From an uncultured Lachnospiraceae bacterium (GTDB lineage: Bacteria > Bacillota > Clostridia > Lachnospirales > Lachnospiraceae): DNA of 55,749 nt. The notes beneath the pieces are model-generated. The model made no database searches and was not told where the DNA came from. It saw nothing but the letters and a program-made list of their open reading frames with translations. The translations under genes and the position numbers were made by a program. Location of the stretch: contig CANQQG010000009.1 in the NCBI GenBank assembly GCA_947625875.1, forward strand, positions 1 through 55,749, written 5' to 3'. The stretch's first letter is position 1; each line of letters opens with the position of its first letter. This document shows positions 1-8,559 of the stretch, in pieces.

Positions 1-30
1 CGTTTACCCCGGAAATAGCGGATTCCTTAG

Positions 31-58
31 TTGACAAAAATAAACAAAATGCTATAAT
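31..58 (+). promoter_or_regulatory. Sigma-A promoter of the chemoreceptor gene
   Basis: A consensus TTGACA at 31-36 and a consensus TATAAT at 53-58 are separated by 16 bp. The predicted start near 65 leaves a leader of about 78 nt before the chemoreceptor start codon. Confidence 0.85.
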
Positions 59-127
59 GAATTTGTGTGAATTTATGCAGTTTTTTGTTTAAAGAAAAAT
101 CGTTCAATTACTACGAATTTTAAGGGT

Positions 128-135
128 GGGGGGGG
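128..135 (+). repeat. G8 homopolymer in the ribosome-binding region of the chemoreceptor gene
   Basis: Eight consecutive G residues follow AAGGGT and end seven bases before the ATG at 143. The tract is the apparent ribosome-binding region. A length change would alter Shine-Dalgarno spacing without shifting the reading frame. Confidence 0.8.
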
Positions 136-142
136 TATTGCA

Positions 143-1693
143 ATGAACGAGGAAAAACAAAAACATATATTGTCGGCTTTAGATGAGTATATAAATAAAG
201 TGTACATACTGGTCTTGTTGTTGGTGCCTGGAGCCTGCGAGTGTGCGGGAATCTGTTATACTTTTTCAAAAGTGATGGGCTGGTTGCCTTCTGTAAGTTG
301 GGTGGCATTAGGCGTCTTCGATATAACGTGCCTGATGTATTTGGCGATAGGAATATTTTTTATTAAGACTGGGATTGTGGATGGTTATGTCCTGCCGAAA
401 AAATTAAAGCAGGGGCAGATTTTTTTAGTGGTGATCATGTTTATCCAGTTCAATTTTATAGTTTACATGATTCCGGCAACCGATTTCTGGGGATTTGCTT
501 TTTTCTTTGTTATTTTAACCTCATTCTTTTTAGATTATAAAATGGTAGCGGTGGCAGCAGTTGAAATCGGAGCATCAATTATTGCGTCATGGTTTTTGTA
601 TGGTAAAATCCATTTGCCGACAAAAGACGGATATTTTGCGGTAAATATGTTGGATAGGTCGGTATGCGTTGCGTTGTCGTTATCAACAATTGTTTTGCTG
701 ACTTATTTATTAAACCGTTTTTTGGTCAATGCGAAAAAAAGCGAGATGGATCGCAATAACGAAAAAGTTCTGAATGTTTTAACCTCTGTTAAGAATCTGT
801 CGGACAAACTGCAGAACGCGGGCGAATCTCTTTCGCAGATTTCAGAAAGCGAGAGCGCATCGGCGGAGGAGCTTGCGACTACCAACGACCAGCTCGCGGA
901 AAACAGCAATCTTCTGATTGAAAAAACGGATGAGAGCATGGCGAATCTCGGAGAGCTGCACGAATGGGCGGGCGTCGTTGCGGACAGCGTGGAAAAAGTC
1001 GAGGCAAGCTCCCGGGAGCTGTTGGAACAGTCCGCGGCAAACCAGAAGCTGTTGGGCAACCTGCAGGCGATCAACAGCGAAGTGTCGGAATCCATGAAGC
1101 AGACGACGGAGTTTGCGCAGAAATTATCCGCCGCCGTACAGGAGATCGGCGTCACGCTCAACCTGATCAGCGATATCTCAGATTCCACCAATCTGCTTGC
1201 GCTGAACGCTTCCATTGAAGCGGCGAGGGCGGGCGAAGCGGGACGGGGGTTTTCCGTCGTGGCGACCGAGGTCGGAAACCTTGCAAACAGCACCCGCCAG
1301 TCTCTGGAAGAAGTCAAAGTGATTATTGAGCGGGTGCAGAACAACGTAAAAGAGATTAACGGCCAGATTGACGAAAATGCTTCCAAGCTGGCTACGCAGA
1401 ACGAATACTTTGCAGATGTATTTGACGGCATGAAAGGCATGGCGGAGCTTCTGACGGCTTCTGTGAATGCAGTCAACACGATGGGCGAAGCGCACACGAA
1501 GCAGGCGGAAGTTATCCGGAAAACGGTGTCGATTAACCAGGACATCGCTGAGAGCATCAAGAACGAAAACGAGCAGTTCTGCTCGATCAATGAGATGGCG
1601 AAAAACAATGCAAGCGATACTGCGGAGGTTACAATGCAGGCGAACGCCATCAACAATCTGGTGGAAGAAATGAGCCAACTGCTGAAAAATTAG
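143..1693 (+). CDS. Methyl-accepting chemotaxis protein with multi-helix membrane sensor
   Basis: This 516-residue chemoreceptor has a hydrophobic N-terminal half with about five or six membrane helices between residues 18 and 195. It has no large extracytoplasmic domain and no obvious HAMP domain. Residues 200-516 form the long coiled-coil signalling domain. The hairpin tip around residues 340-385 carries the family signature ([20 protein letters not shown], then [15 protein letters not shown]), which binds CheA and CheW. The membrane-embedded sensor suggests it detects a membrane-associated or energy-state signal rather than a soluble ligand in a periplasmic pocket; this is inference. It has its own sigma-A promoter, and a G8 tract lies in its ribosome-binding region. 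Flagellar genes lie about 10 kb downstream. Confidence 0.93.
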   Translation: MNEEKQKHILSALDEYINKVYILVLLLVPGACECAGICYTFSKVMGWLPSVSWVALGVFDITCLMYLAIGIFFIKTGIVDGYVLPKKLKQGQIFLVVIMFIQFNFIVYMIPATDFWGFAFFFVILTSFFLDYKMVAVAAVEIGASIIASWFLYGKIHLPTKDGYFAVNMLDRSVCVALSLSTIVLLTYLLNRFLVNAKKSEMDRNNEKVLNVLTSVKNLSDKLQNAGESLSQISESESASAEELATTNDQLAENSNLLIEKTDESMANLGELHEWAGVVADSVEKVEASSRELLEQSAANQKLLGNLQAINSEVSESMKQTTEFAQKLSAAVQEIGVTLNLISDISDSTNLLALNASIEAARAGEAGRGFSVVATEVGNLANSTRQSLEEVKVIIERVQNNVKEINGQIDENASKLATQNEYFADVFDGMKGMAELLTASVNAVNTMGEAHTKQAEVIRKTVSINQDIAESIKNENEQFCSINEMAKNNASDTAEVTMQANAINNLVEEMSQLLKN

Positions 1694-1712
1694 GAAAGGG
1701 CGTTCAAAACAC

Positions 1713-1741
1713 TTGATTTTTCCGCAAGGGATAATTATAAT
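1713..1741 (+). promoter_or_regulatory. Promoter for the hydratase gene
   Basis: TTGATT at 1713-1718 and TATAAT at 1736-1741 are separated by 17 bp. Transcription should begin near 1748, so the hairpin at 1756-1788 lies in the leader of this transcript. Confidence 0.65.
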
Positions 1742-1755
1742 GTATTATCAGAAAG

Positions 1756-1788
1756 AAAGTCGCGGTGGACTCGTTTCACCGCGGCTTT
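1756..1788 (+). terminator. 12-bp hairpin in the hydratase leader; terminator or attenuator
   Basis: AAAGTCGCGGTG at 1756-1767 pairs with CACCGCGGCTTT at 1777-1788, with one G-T wobble and a 9-nt loop. A short T-rich stretch follows. It may terminate the chemoreceptor transcript. Because a promoter lies just upstream, it would also be the first structure in the hydratase mRNA. Confidence 0.6.
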
Positions 1789-1810
1789 ATACATTACAGG
1801 AGGTATGGAT

Positions 1811-4096
1811 ATGAAATTATACAGCAAAGGCGTGTATCTGATAAACGGTACGGAATTAGTGGAAGACAATGCAGATGCAGCCACAATCCTCAAAAACAGG
1901 ACAGGAGAAGAGATAACGGCGGACGGGGCAAGGAAGCAGACAATTGCCTATGGCATTCTGAAGGCGCATAATACTTCCGGAAACATGGAAAAGCTCCAGA
2001 TCAAATTTGACAAGCTGACGTCCCACGACATTACATTTGTGGGGATTATCCAGACGGCGCGCGCGTCAGGGCTGGAAAAATTCCCGATCCCGTATGTGCT
2101 TACAAACTGCCACAACAGTCTGTGCGCGGTCGGCGGCACGATCAATGAGGACGACCATATGTTTGGCCTGTCGTGCGCCAAGCGTTACGGCGGCGTGTAT
2201 GTGCCGCCCCATCAGGCGGTCATTCACCAGTATGCAAGGGAGATGCTTTCCGGCGGCGGGAAGATGATCCTCGGATCGGATTCCCACACCCGTTACGGCG
2301 CGCTGGGCACAATGGCGATGGGCGAAGGCGGGCCGGAGCTGGTAAAACAGCTTTTAAGCCAGACCTATGACATCGACATGCCGGGCATTGTCGGCGTTTA
2401 CCTGACCGGAAAGCCGCAGAAGGGCGTCGGGCCGCAGGACGTTGCGATCGCGCTCATAAAAGAAGTGTTCGCAAACGGATACGTAAAAAATAAAGTTATG
2501 GAATTTGTGGGGCCGGGCGTTGAGAACCTGAGCGTGGATTTCCGTATCGGCGTGGACGTTATGACGACGGAGACGACCTGCCTTTCTTCGATCTGGAAAA
2601 CAGACGCGCAGGTAAAGGAGTTTTATGAGATTCATGGCAGGGGCGGCGATTATGCGGAGTTAAATCCGGGGAAGGCCGCGTATTACGATGGCATGATCGA
2701 GCTGGACCTGAGCGCAATAAAACCGATGATCGCCATGCCGTTCCACCCAAGCAACGCCTATACGATCGAAGAATTAAATGCAAACTTAACGGATATCCTT
2801 GCCGATTGCGAGAAAAAGGCGCAGGTGAGCTTTAACGGCGCGGCAGACCTGAACCTGAAAGAAAAAATCCGGGACGGAAAGTTCTATGTGGATCAGGGCA
2901 TTATCGCAGGCTGCGCGGGCGGCGGATTTGAAAATATCTGTGACGCCGCGGATATCCTGGACGGCGCGAGCATTGGCGCGGATGCGTTTACGTTAAGCGT
3001 CTACCCGGCAAGTATGCCGATCTACATGGAGCTTGTGCGCAATGGCGCGGCGGCAAAGATCATGGCGACCGGCGCGGTCATGAAGACGGCGTTCTGCGGG
3101 CCGTGCTTCGGCGCGGGGGACACGCCTGCAAATAACGGGTTTTCCATCCGTCATTCGACGCGCAACTTCCCGAACCGCGAGGGATCGAAGGTGCAGAACG
3201 GGCAGATCGCTTCCGTTGCGTTGATGGACGCGCGTTCCATCGCGGCGACGGCTGCAAGGAAAGGCTGCCTGACGGCGGCGACGGATGTGGATGCAAACTT
3301 CACGAAGCCGAAATATTTCTTTGATAAGACGATTTATGAAAACCGCGTCTTTGACAGCCATGGCGTCGCCGATCCGACCGTAGAGGTAAAGCTCGGGCCA
3401 AACATCAAGGACTGGCCGAAGATGGCGGAGCTGACGGACAACCTGCTTTTGAAAGTCGTTTCTGAGATCCACGATCCGGTGACGACGACGGATGAGCTGA
3501 TCCCGTCAGGCGAGACGTCCTCTTACCGTTCCAATCCGCTTGGGCTTGCCGAGTTTACGCTTTCGAGGAAGGATCCGGCATACGTGGGGCGCGCAAAGGA
3601 AGTGCAGAGAGCGGAAAAGGTAAGAGAAGACGGCGGTCATCCATATGATGCGCTGCCGGAGTTAAAAGACGCGGTTGACGTTATCCTGACGAAATTTCCG
3701 GACGCGAACGAAAGAAATACAGGCATCGGAAGCACGATCTTTGCGGTAAAGCCGGGCGACGGCTCCGCGCGCGAGCAGGCGGCGTCCTGCCAGAAGGTGC
3801 TTGGCGGCTGGGCGAATATCGCGCATGAATACGCGACAAAGAGGTACCGTTCAAACCTGATCAACTGGGGTATGCTGCCGTTTCTCATTCCGGAGGGCGA
3901 GCTGCCGTTTGCAAACGGGGATTACCTGTTTGTGCCGGGCATCCGGAAGGCGGTAGAGGAAAAGGCGCAGGACATCGCCGTATATGCCGTTAAGGATGGC
4001 GCATTAAAGGAGTTCCACATGACATTGGGCGACCTGACGGATGACGAGCGTGAAATAATTTTAAAAGGATGTTTAATTAACTTTAACAGGAAATAA
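1811..4096 (+). CDS. Aconitase-family hydratase (YbhJ-like)
   Basis: This 761-residue protein belongs to the aconitase/isopropylmalate isomerase superfamily and matches the length of the poorly characterised YbhJ-type hydratases. Visible aconitase features are the [12 protein letters not shown] segment, a GCAGGG cysteine motif and [14 protein letters not shown]; the cysteines are consistent with a [4Fe-4S] cluster. The C-terminal swivel domain carries [18 protein letters not shown], with an active-site-type serine and arginine. A first ATG at 1805 lies directly against the AGGAGG at 1798-1803, so the ATG at 1811 with 7-nt spacing is the better start. The substrate cannot be read from sequence: it could be citrate/isocitrate or another hydroxyacid. 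It appears monocistronic, between two hairpins. Confidence 0.88.
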   Translation: MKLYSKGVYLINGTELVEDNADAATILKNRTGEEITADGARKQTIAYGILKAHNTSGNMEKLQIKFDKLTSHDITFVGIIQTARASGLEKFPIPYVLTNCHNSLCAVGGTINEDDHMFGLSCAKRYGGVYVPPHQAVIHQYAREMLSGGGKMILGSDSHTRYGALGTMAMGEGGPELVKQLLSQTYDIDMPGIVGVYLTGKPQKGVGPQDVAIALIKEVFANGYVKNKVMEFVGPGVENLSVDFRIGVDVMTTETTCLSSIWKTDAQVKEFYEIHGRGGDYAELNPGKAAYYDGMIELDLSAIKPMIAMPFHPSNAYTIEELNANLTDILADCEKKAQVSFNGAADLNLKEKIRDGKFYVDQGIIAGCAGGGFENICDAADILDGASIGADAFTLSVYPASMPIYMELVRNGAAAKIMATGAVMKTAFCGPCFGAGDTPANNGFSIRHSTRNFPNREGSKVQNGQIASVALMDARSIAATAARKGCLTAATDVDANFTKPKYFFDKTIYENRVFDSHGVADPTVEVKLGPNIKDWPKMAELTDNLLLKVVSEIHDPVTTTDELIPSGETSSYRSNPLGLAEFTLSRKDPAYVGRAKEVQRAEKVREDGGHPYDALPELKDAVDVILTKFPDANERNTGIGSTIFAVKPGDGSAREQAASCQKVLGGWANIAHEYATKRYRSNLINWGMLPFLIPEGELPFANGDYLFVPGIRKAVEEKAQDIAVYAVKDGALKEFHMTLGDLTDDEREIILKGCLINFNRK

Positions 4097-4110
4097 ATGT
4101 GTGATATAAT
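4083..4110 (+). promoter_or_regulatory. Promoter overlapping the 3' end of the hydratase gene
   Basis: TTAACA at 4083-4088 and TATAAT at 4105-4110 are separated by 16 bp, and the -35 box lies inside the last codons of the hydratase. The predicted start near 4117 precedes the terminator hairpin at 4136-4169. Confidence 0.5.
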
Positions 4111-4135
4111 ATAACGGTAAACATCGTTGTCAATT

Positions 4136-4169
4136 CCCGGAGCGCCGGAAAACGGCGCCCGGGGTTTTT
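4136..4169 (+). terminator. Intrinsic terminator between hydratase and AI-2E-family gene
   Basis: CCCGG plus GCGCCG (4136-4147, one bulged A) pairs with CGGCGC plus CCGGG (4153-4163) around a GAAAA loop, followed by TTTTT at 4165-4169. It would end hydratase transcription. If the promoter at 4083-4110 is active, it would also cap a transcript of about 50 nt or attenuate the next gene. Confidence 0.8.
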
Positions 4170-4208
4170 GCATAGGGACATGGGAGAGAAAACAGGGAGC
4201 GGAGGCGT

Positions 4209-5585
4209 ATGGAAAACAAATATACAGAAAATGGAGATAAGAAAAATAAATATAGCCGCCAAATGGACGGGAACGGGAAAAGACAGGGGCAAAACGGGCG
4301 CAAGAAGACATGGGACAGAGCCGCAAAACAGGGGTCGGACTGGAATATCCGCCCGTATCTGGCGGTCGGGCTCACGATTTTTCTTGTATTCTGCTGCTGT
4401 ATTTTTGTGATCTGTATGCTGTTCCGCTTTCAGGTCGTCCGGGGCGTTCTGCGGGACATTGTGAAGGTCTCCGAGCCGATCATATACGGGCTTGTCATCG
4501 GGTACCTGATCAATCCGATCATGAAATTTTTCGAGCGGCTGATACAAAAGCTGGATAAAAACGGGAATTACCGCAAAATGATCCGGACGGTTTCGAGCAT
4601 TCTGGCCGTTTTGGTCTTTTTGCTGATCATAGCGTTTATTTTGTATCTGATTATCCCGCAGCTGATCCGAAGCGTTATGGGGCTGATTGATACGCTTCCG
4701 GCGCAGATCAACAGCTTTATCGTGCATATGGACGACTGGCAGTTTGGCAATCCGGCGATATCAGAGCAGATTGAAAAATACCTGATGATGGGCGCGGATC
4801 TGCTGGAAAACTGGCTGACGGATTCGCTGCTGCCGCAGACAAAGAGCTATATCGCCTCGATTACAAGCGGCGTTCTGAATGTGCTGGTCGCGCTGAAAAA
4901 TATCGTCATCGGCCTGATCGTCTCGATTTATGTGATGTGCGAAAAGGAAAACTTTGAGGGGCAGGCGAAGAAGATCATTTTTGCCGTATTCCCGCCGCGC
5001 CATTCAAACGTGCTGATTCAGGTGTTCCATGCGGGCAATGAGATTTTTGGCGGGTTCATCAAAGGCAAACTGCTTGATTCCATGATCATAGGCATTATCT
5101 GCTATGTCGTGCTTTCGATTATTAAAATGCCGTATGCGCTGCTGGTCAGCGTGATTGTGGGCGTTACGAACGTGATCCCGTTTTTCGGCCCGTTTATCGG
5201 CGGCATTCCATGCGCCTTTTTGATTTTGCTTGCCGATCCGCTGTATGCGCTGTATTTTATTATTTTTATCGTGATCCTGCAGCAGGTGGACGGCAATATC
5301 ATCGGGCCGAAGATTTTAGGGGATTCTACGGGGCTGTCGTCGTTTTGGGTTATTTTTTCCATTATCGTGGCGAGCGGGCTGTTCGGCGTGCCGGGTATGC
5401 TGTTCGGGTGCCCTGCGTTTGCGGTGATCTATTATATTATAGATAAGTTTATCCACTATTTGCTCCGCAAAAAAGCAATGCCGCTGGATACGAAAGTCTA
5501 CGTGGAGGCGACGGGCGTGGAGCCGCAGGGCGGGAAGCTGCGGTATGGCATATACGAGGATGAAGTGATGGAAAAAGAGAAATAA
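4209..5585 (+). CDS. AI-2E transporter (PerM/YtvI) family membrane protein
   Basis: This 458-residue polytopic membrane protein matches the UPF0118/AI-2E exporter family. A charged N-terminus of about 45 residues precedes two helices (about 50-75 and 90-110), a central amphipathic region, and a helix-rich C-terminal half. That half carries the family-typical stretch IVGVTNVIPFFGPFIGGIPC near residues 313-333 and the segment VDGNIIGPKILG. Characterised relatives include autoinducer-2 exporters and Na+/H+ antiporters, so the substrate is unassigned. GGAGG at 4201-4205 is rather close to the ATG (3 nt); an upstream GGGAG may help. The basic tail after the last helix is cytoplasmic by the positive-inside rule. 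Confidence 0.85.
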   Translation: MENKYTENGDKKNKYSRQMDGNGKRQGQNGRKKTWDRAAKQGSDWNIRPYLAVGLTIFLVFCCCIFVICMLFRFQVVRGVLRDIVKVSEPIIYGLVIGYLINPIMKFFERLIQKLDKNGNYRKMIRTVSSILAVLVFLLIIAFILYLIIPQLIRSVMGLIDTLPAQINSFIVHMDDWQFGNPAISEQIEKYLMMGADLLENWLTDSLLPQTKSYIASITSGVLNVLVALKNIVIGLIVSIYVMCEKENFEGQAKKIIFAVFPPRHSNVLIQVFHAGNEIFGGFIKGKLLDSMIIGIICYVVLSIIKMPYALLVSVIVGVTNVIPFFGPFIGGIPCAFLILLADPLYALYFIIFIVILQQVDGNIIGPKILGDSTGLSSFWVIFSIIVASGLFGVPGMLFGCPAFAVIYYIIDKFIHYLLRKKAMPLDTKVYVEATGVEPQGGKLRYGIYEDEVMEKEK

Positions 5586-5600
5586 CAATCGTTTTTGCAC

Positions 5601-5629
5601 TTGTCCGAAATCATTTCCTATGGTAAACT
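5601..5629 (+). promoter_or_regulatory. Putative promoter for the TPR/AAA gene and glgB
   Basis: TTGTCC at 5601-5606 and TAAACT at 5624-5629 are separated by 17 bp. This is an acceptable but not consensus sigma-A promoter, 50 nt upstream of the next start codon. Confidence 0.45.
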
Positions 5630-5679
5630 AATATTGGATTTTTGTTTTCACAAATAGGGGAACCACCCTTGAGAGATAG

Positions 5680-8520
5680 ATGGTGACAAGCGTGGATAAG
5701 TACGAGTTTAAGTTAAAGATTGATGAAATGAAGGCGCTGGTCGGGACCGGCAACTATGAGGCGGCCGCCGAGATCGCGGAAACGATCAACTGGCGGAAAG
5801 TGCGGAACCTGAATGCGATGACGCTTGCAGGTGAGGTATTTGAACAGGTCGGACGTTATGAGGAGAGTAAGGAAATTCTCCTGATGGCGTACGACAAGTC
5901 CCCGATCGGGCGCAACATTATATACCGTCTGGCGGAGATCGCCATTAAGACGAAAAACTTTGATGAAGCAAAAGAATATTATGATGAATTTGTAGATATC
6001 GCGCCGCATGATAATTTAAAGTATGTCTTAAAATATAAGATGACGGCGGCGCAGGGGCTTCCGTTTTCAGAGCAGATACAGATTCTGGAAGAATTAAAAG
6101 AGCAGGAGTATTCGGAAGAGTGGGCGTACGAGCTGGCCTATCTGTATCACCGGAACGGGCAGCCGGATAAGTGCGTGGAAGCGTGTGACGAGCTGATTCT
6201 CTGGTTCGGCGACGGCATTTATGTCGAAAAAGCGCTGGAGTTAAAAATGCACTATCAGCCTCTGAGCAGGCAGCAGGAGCAAAAATACCGGACGTTCCGC
6301 CAGAGAAGGGCGGGCGTGATCGAGGTAAAGCCGGATGATTTCCTGGAATCCGGCGAGATCATCAACGAAACGGTCTCGATACCGTCTGTCGTCATGAATT
6401 CCGGCGTGTATAATACGGCGAACCTGCAGCAGGAACTGAAAAAAGGGATGGAGCAGATCATCAACGCGCGGGAAAAAGAAGACGTTTCCGATGCGATGGA
6501 CAGCATCAAAAAGCTGGTAGAGGAAATCCCGTATCTGTCCCTGCCGGAAGAGGACGCAAAGGCGGCGGCCGTCCGCCAGATCACCGCGGAGATCGCGCTG
6601 GACGACGAGATTGATAAACAGCTGGACCAGAGCATGGCAAAAATCCTGCACGAAGAGCCGGCTCCGTCTGCGGAAGCGGACGGGGAAGGGGAAACGGCAG
6701 GCCGCAATACCCATCCGATGAGCATTGAAGAGATCCTTGCGGATTGGGAAAAGACCAAGCAGGCGACGCGTGATGTTTTGCGCGAGGCGGAAGAACGCAA
6801 GCTCGAATCTGCAAAGGAACGCGCCCTGGAGGAGGCCGAGGGGCTGATGGACCGGCTGATGAGCATTATGCCGCAGCTTACCGCAGGCGTCACGTCAAAG
6901 GAACTGCTGGAACAGGAGTACCTGCAGGGGACGGGACTGCTGGACGGGGACGGGACGCTTCCGGCGGAAAATGGCGCGGAGGAAAATGCGTTTCCGGAGG
7001 ATGGCGCAGAAGAGCCTGCGGGGGATGATAGAGAAAATAACACAGAGAATGGCATAGAAAGTGACATAGAAAGTAACATAGAAGAGGCCGGGCGCATCGT
7101 CGCCGGGATGAATCAGCTCATGCAGGAGCAGATCGACAGCCTGACCGCGCTGCAGACTTCACAGGCGGGACAGCCGCAGGAGCCGACAAGGGAATTGCCG
7201 GAGCTGCCGCCGGAAGCGGACGGGGCGTATGCGGAGGCCGCGCTCAGTGAAGCGGAAGATGCGTCGGCGGAGCAGGCCGCAGAAGCGGACGGGGAGCAGG
7301 CAGGCGACGTGGCGGAAGAGGCCGGCGGGAATGCCGTATATAATACAGAAGCGCAGAGCGTTAACGCAAACGCTGAAGAAATAGAAGAAACAGGGGAGCA
7401 GGAAGTCGATACCGATGATTCGGGCATGGCGGAAGGAGCAGGATATCCGGAAATGGACGCGGGGGACGTCGCCGGGAATCAGGCGGAAAATTCCCTGCCG
7501 GGCCCGCAGGAAGTTTTTCGAGATCTTCCGCAGGAGTATGAAGAAACGCCGCAGCAGGCCGCGGCAGAAGAAGCCGCGCCTGATCTCCCGCAAACGGGAG
7601 AGGAGGCTGTTTTGGAACATAATACAAACGATGAAAAGGAGGAAACAGAGGAGTTATCAGAAGAAGACATGGCATCGGCGGCCCTGGCGGGCGGTTTTTA
7701 TGAGACGCATCCGCCGGAATACGCAGCGCCGCCTGCAGGCATCCAGTCAAGGAAGCTGACGCCGGAGCAGAAGCAGATTTTTTCTTATTTTGTGCCGATC
7801 GCCGGGATGGAAGCGCAGATCTGCAATTTACTGGCAGGCGTGTCAAGGCATCTGCAGTGGGATAAGAATGCACTGACCGGCAATATTATAATAGAGGGCA
7901 TGGAAGGCAGCGGGAAAACAGTTCTGACGATGGATATTATCAAAGTCCTGCAGAAAGAATTGAAACGCCCGTCCGGAAAGACAGGCAAGATCAATGCGGC
8001 CGCCCTGAATGAAAAGGATATACGGGCGCTTATGGAGAAGGTGAGCGGCGGATGCCTGATTGTGGAATCGGCGGGAAAGATCACAAGGGAAACTGCGGTG
8101 AACCTGTCCGCATATATGGAGCGGGACCGTTCCGGGACGCTTTACATATTGGAGGATACAAGGCAGGGCATCCAGAAAGCGTTGGACCGCGACAGTTCGT
8201 TAGCTGCAAAGTTTACGGAAAAGATATCCATTCCGGTATTTACAAGTGACGAACTGGTTGCTTTTGGAAAAGCCTATGCGAATGATCTGGACTATGACAT
8301 TGACGAAATGGGCATTCTCGCGCTGTATAAACGGATCAGCGCCATACAGTCGCCCGGCCATGTGACGACGCTTACGGAAGTGAAAGACATTGTGGACGAC
8401 GCCATTGACCATGCGGAAAAAGGTTCTTTGAAAAAAGTATTTGGATTGCTGACATCGACCAGGTACAATGACGATAATTACGTAATATTACGAGAGAAGG
8501 ATTTTGAAGAAGCAGAATAA
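5680..8520 (+). CDS. TPR protein with acidic linker and CbbX/SpoVK-like AAA+ C-terminus
   Basis: This 946-residue cytoplasmic protein has three parts. Residues 1-190 form helical repeats of TPR type. Residues 200-690 are highly acidic, Glu/Ala-rich and low complexity. Residues 700-946 resemble a CbbX/SpoVK-type AAA+ module: a Walker A sequence GMEGSGKT near 741-748, a segment GGCLIVESAGKIT where relatives have a DE Walker B, and a C-terminal lid. Lack of a normal Walker B and of a clear arginine finger suggests weak or absent ATP hydrolysis; this is inference. No strong Shine-Dalgarno precedes the ATG, and GTG at 5683 or 5692 is an alternative start. It ends 39 nt before glgB, so the two are probably cotranscribed. 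Function is unknown. Confidence 0.75.
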   Translation: MVTSVDKYEFKLKIDEMKALVGTGNYEAAAEIAETINWRKVRNLNAMTLAGEVFEQVGRYEESKEILLMAYDKSPIGRNIIYRLAEIAIKTKNFDEAKEYYDEFVDIAPHDNLKYVLKYKMTAAQGLPFSEQIQILEELKEQEYSEEWAYELAYLYHRNGQPDKCVEACDELILWFGDGIYVEKALELKMHYQPLSRQQEQKYRTFRQRRAGVIEVKPDDFLESGEIINETVSIPSVVMNSGVYNTANLQQELKKGMEQIINAREKEDVSDAMDSIKKLVEEIPYLSLPEEDAKAAAVRQITAEIALDDEIDKQLDQSMAKILHEEPAPSAEADGEGETAGRNTHPMSIEEILADWEKTKQATRDVLREAEERKLESAKERALEEAEGLMDRLMSIMPQLTAGVTSKELLEQEYLQGTGLLDGDGTLPAENGAEENAFPEDGAEEPAGDDRENNTENGIESDIESNIEEAGRIVAGMNQLMQEQIDSLTALQTSQAGQPQEPTRELPELPPEADGAYAEAALSEAEDASAEQAAEADGEQAGDVAEEAGGNAVYNTEAQSVNANAEEIEETGEQEVDTDDSGMAEGAGYPEMDAGDVAGNQAENSLPGPQEVFRDLPQEYEETPQQAAAEEAAPDLPQTGEEAVLEHNTNDEKEETEELSEEDMASAALAGGFYETHPPEYAAPPAGIQSRKLTPEQKQIFSYFVPIAGMEAQICNLLAGVSRHLQWDKNALTGNIIIEGMEGSGKTVLTMDIIKVLQKELKRPSGKTGKINAAALNEKDIRALMEKVSGGCLIVESAGKITRETAVNLSAYMERDRSGTLYILEDTRQGIQKALDRDSSLAAKFTEKISIPVFTSDELVAFGKAYANDLDYDIDEMGILALYKRISAIQSPGHVTTLTEVKDIVDDAIDHAEKGSLKKVFGLLTSTRYNDDNYVILREKDFEEAE

Positions 8521-8559
8521 AAAAGCAGTTATGAGATCACAACAGGAGGGGTAAACAAA

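Noticed and set aside
703-1656. 317-codon minus-strand frame opposite the chemoreceptor gene
   Set aside because: Its Ser/Ala-rich translation is the mirror of a Glu/Ala-rich coiled-coil gene; it has no Shine-Dalgarno and no known family.
1798-1810. ATG at 1805 as the hydratase start
   Set aside because: It lies one base after AGGAGG; ATG 1811 has normal spacing.
6255-7097. 280-codon minus-strand Ser-rich frame
   Set aside because: Shadow of the acidic low-complexity linker of the TPR/AAA gene; no start signal.
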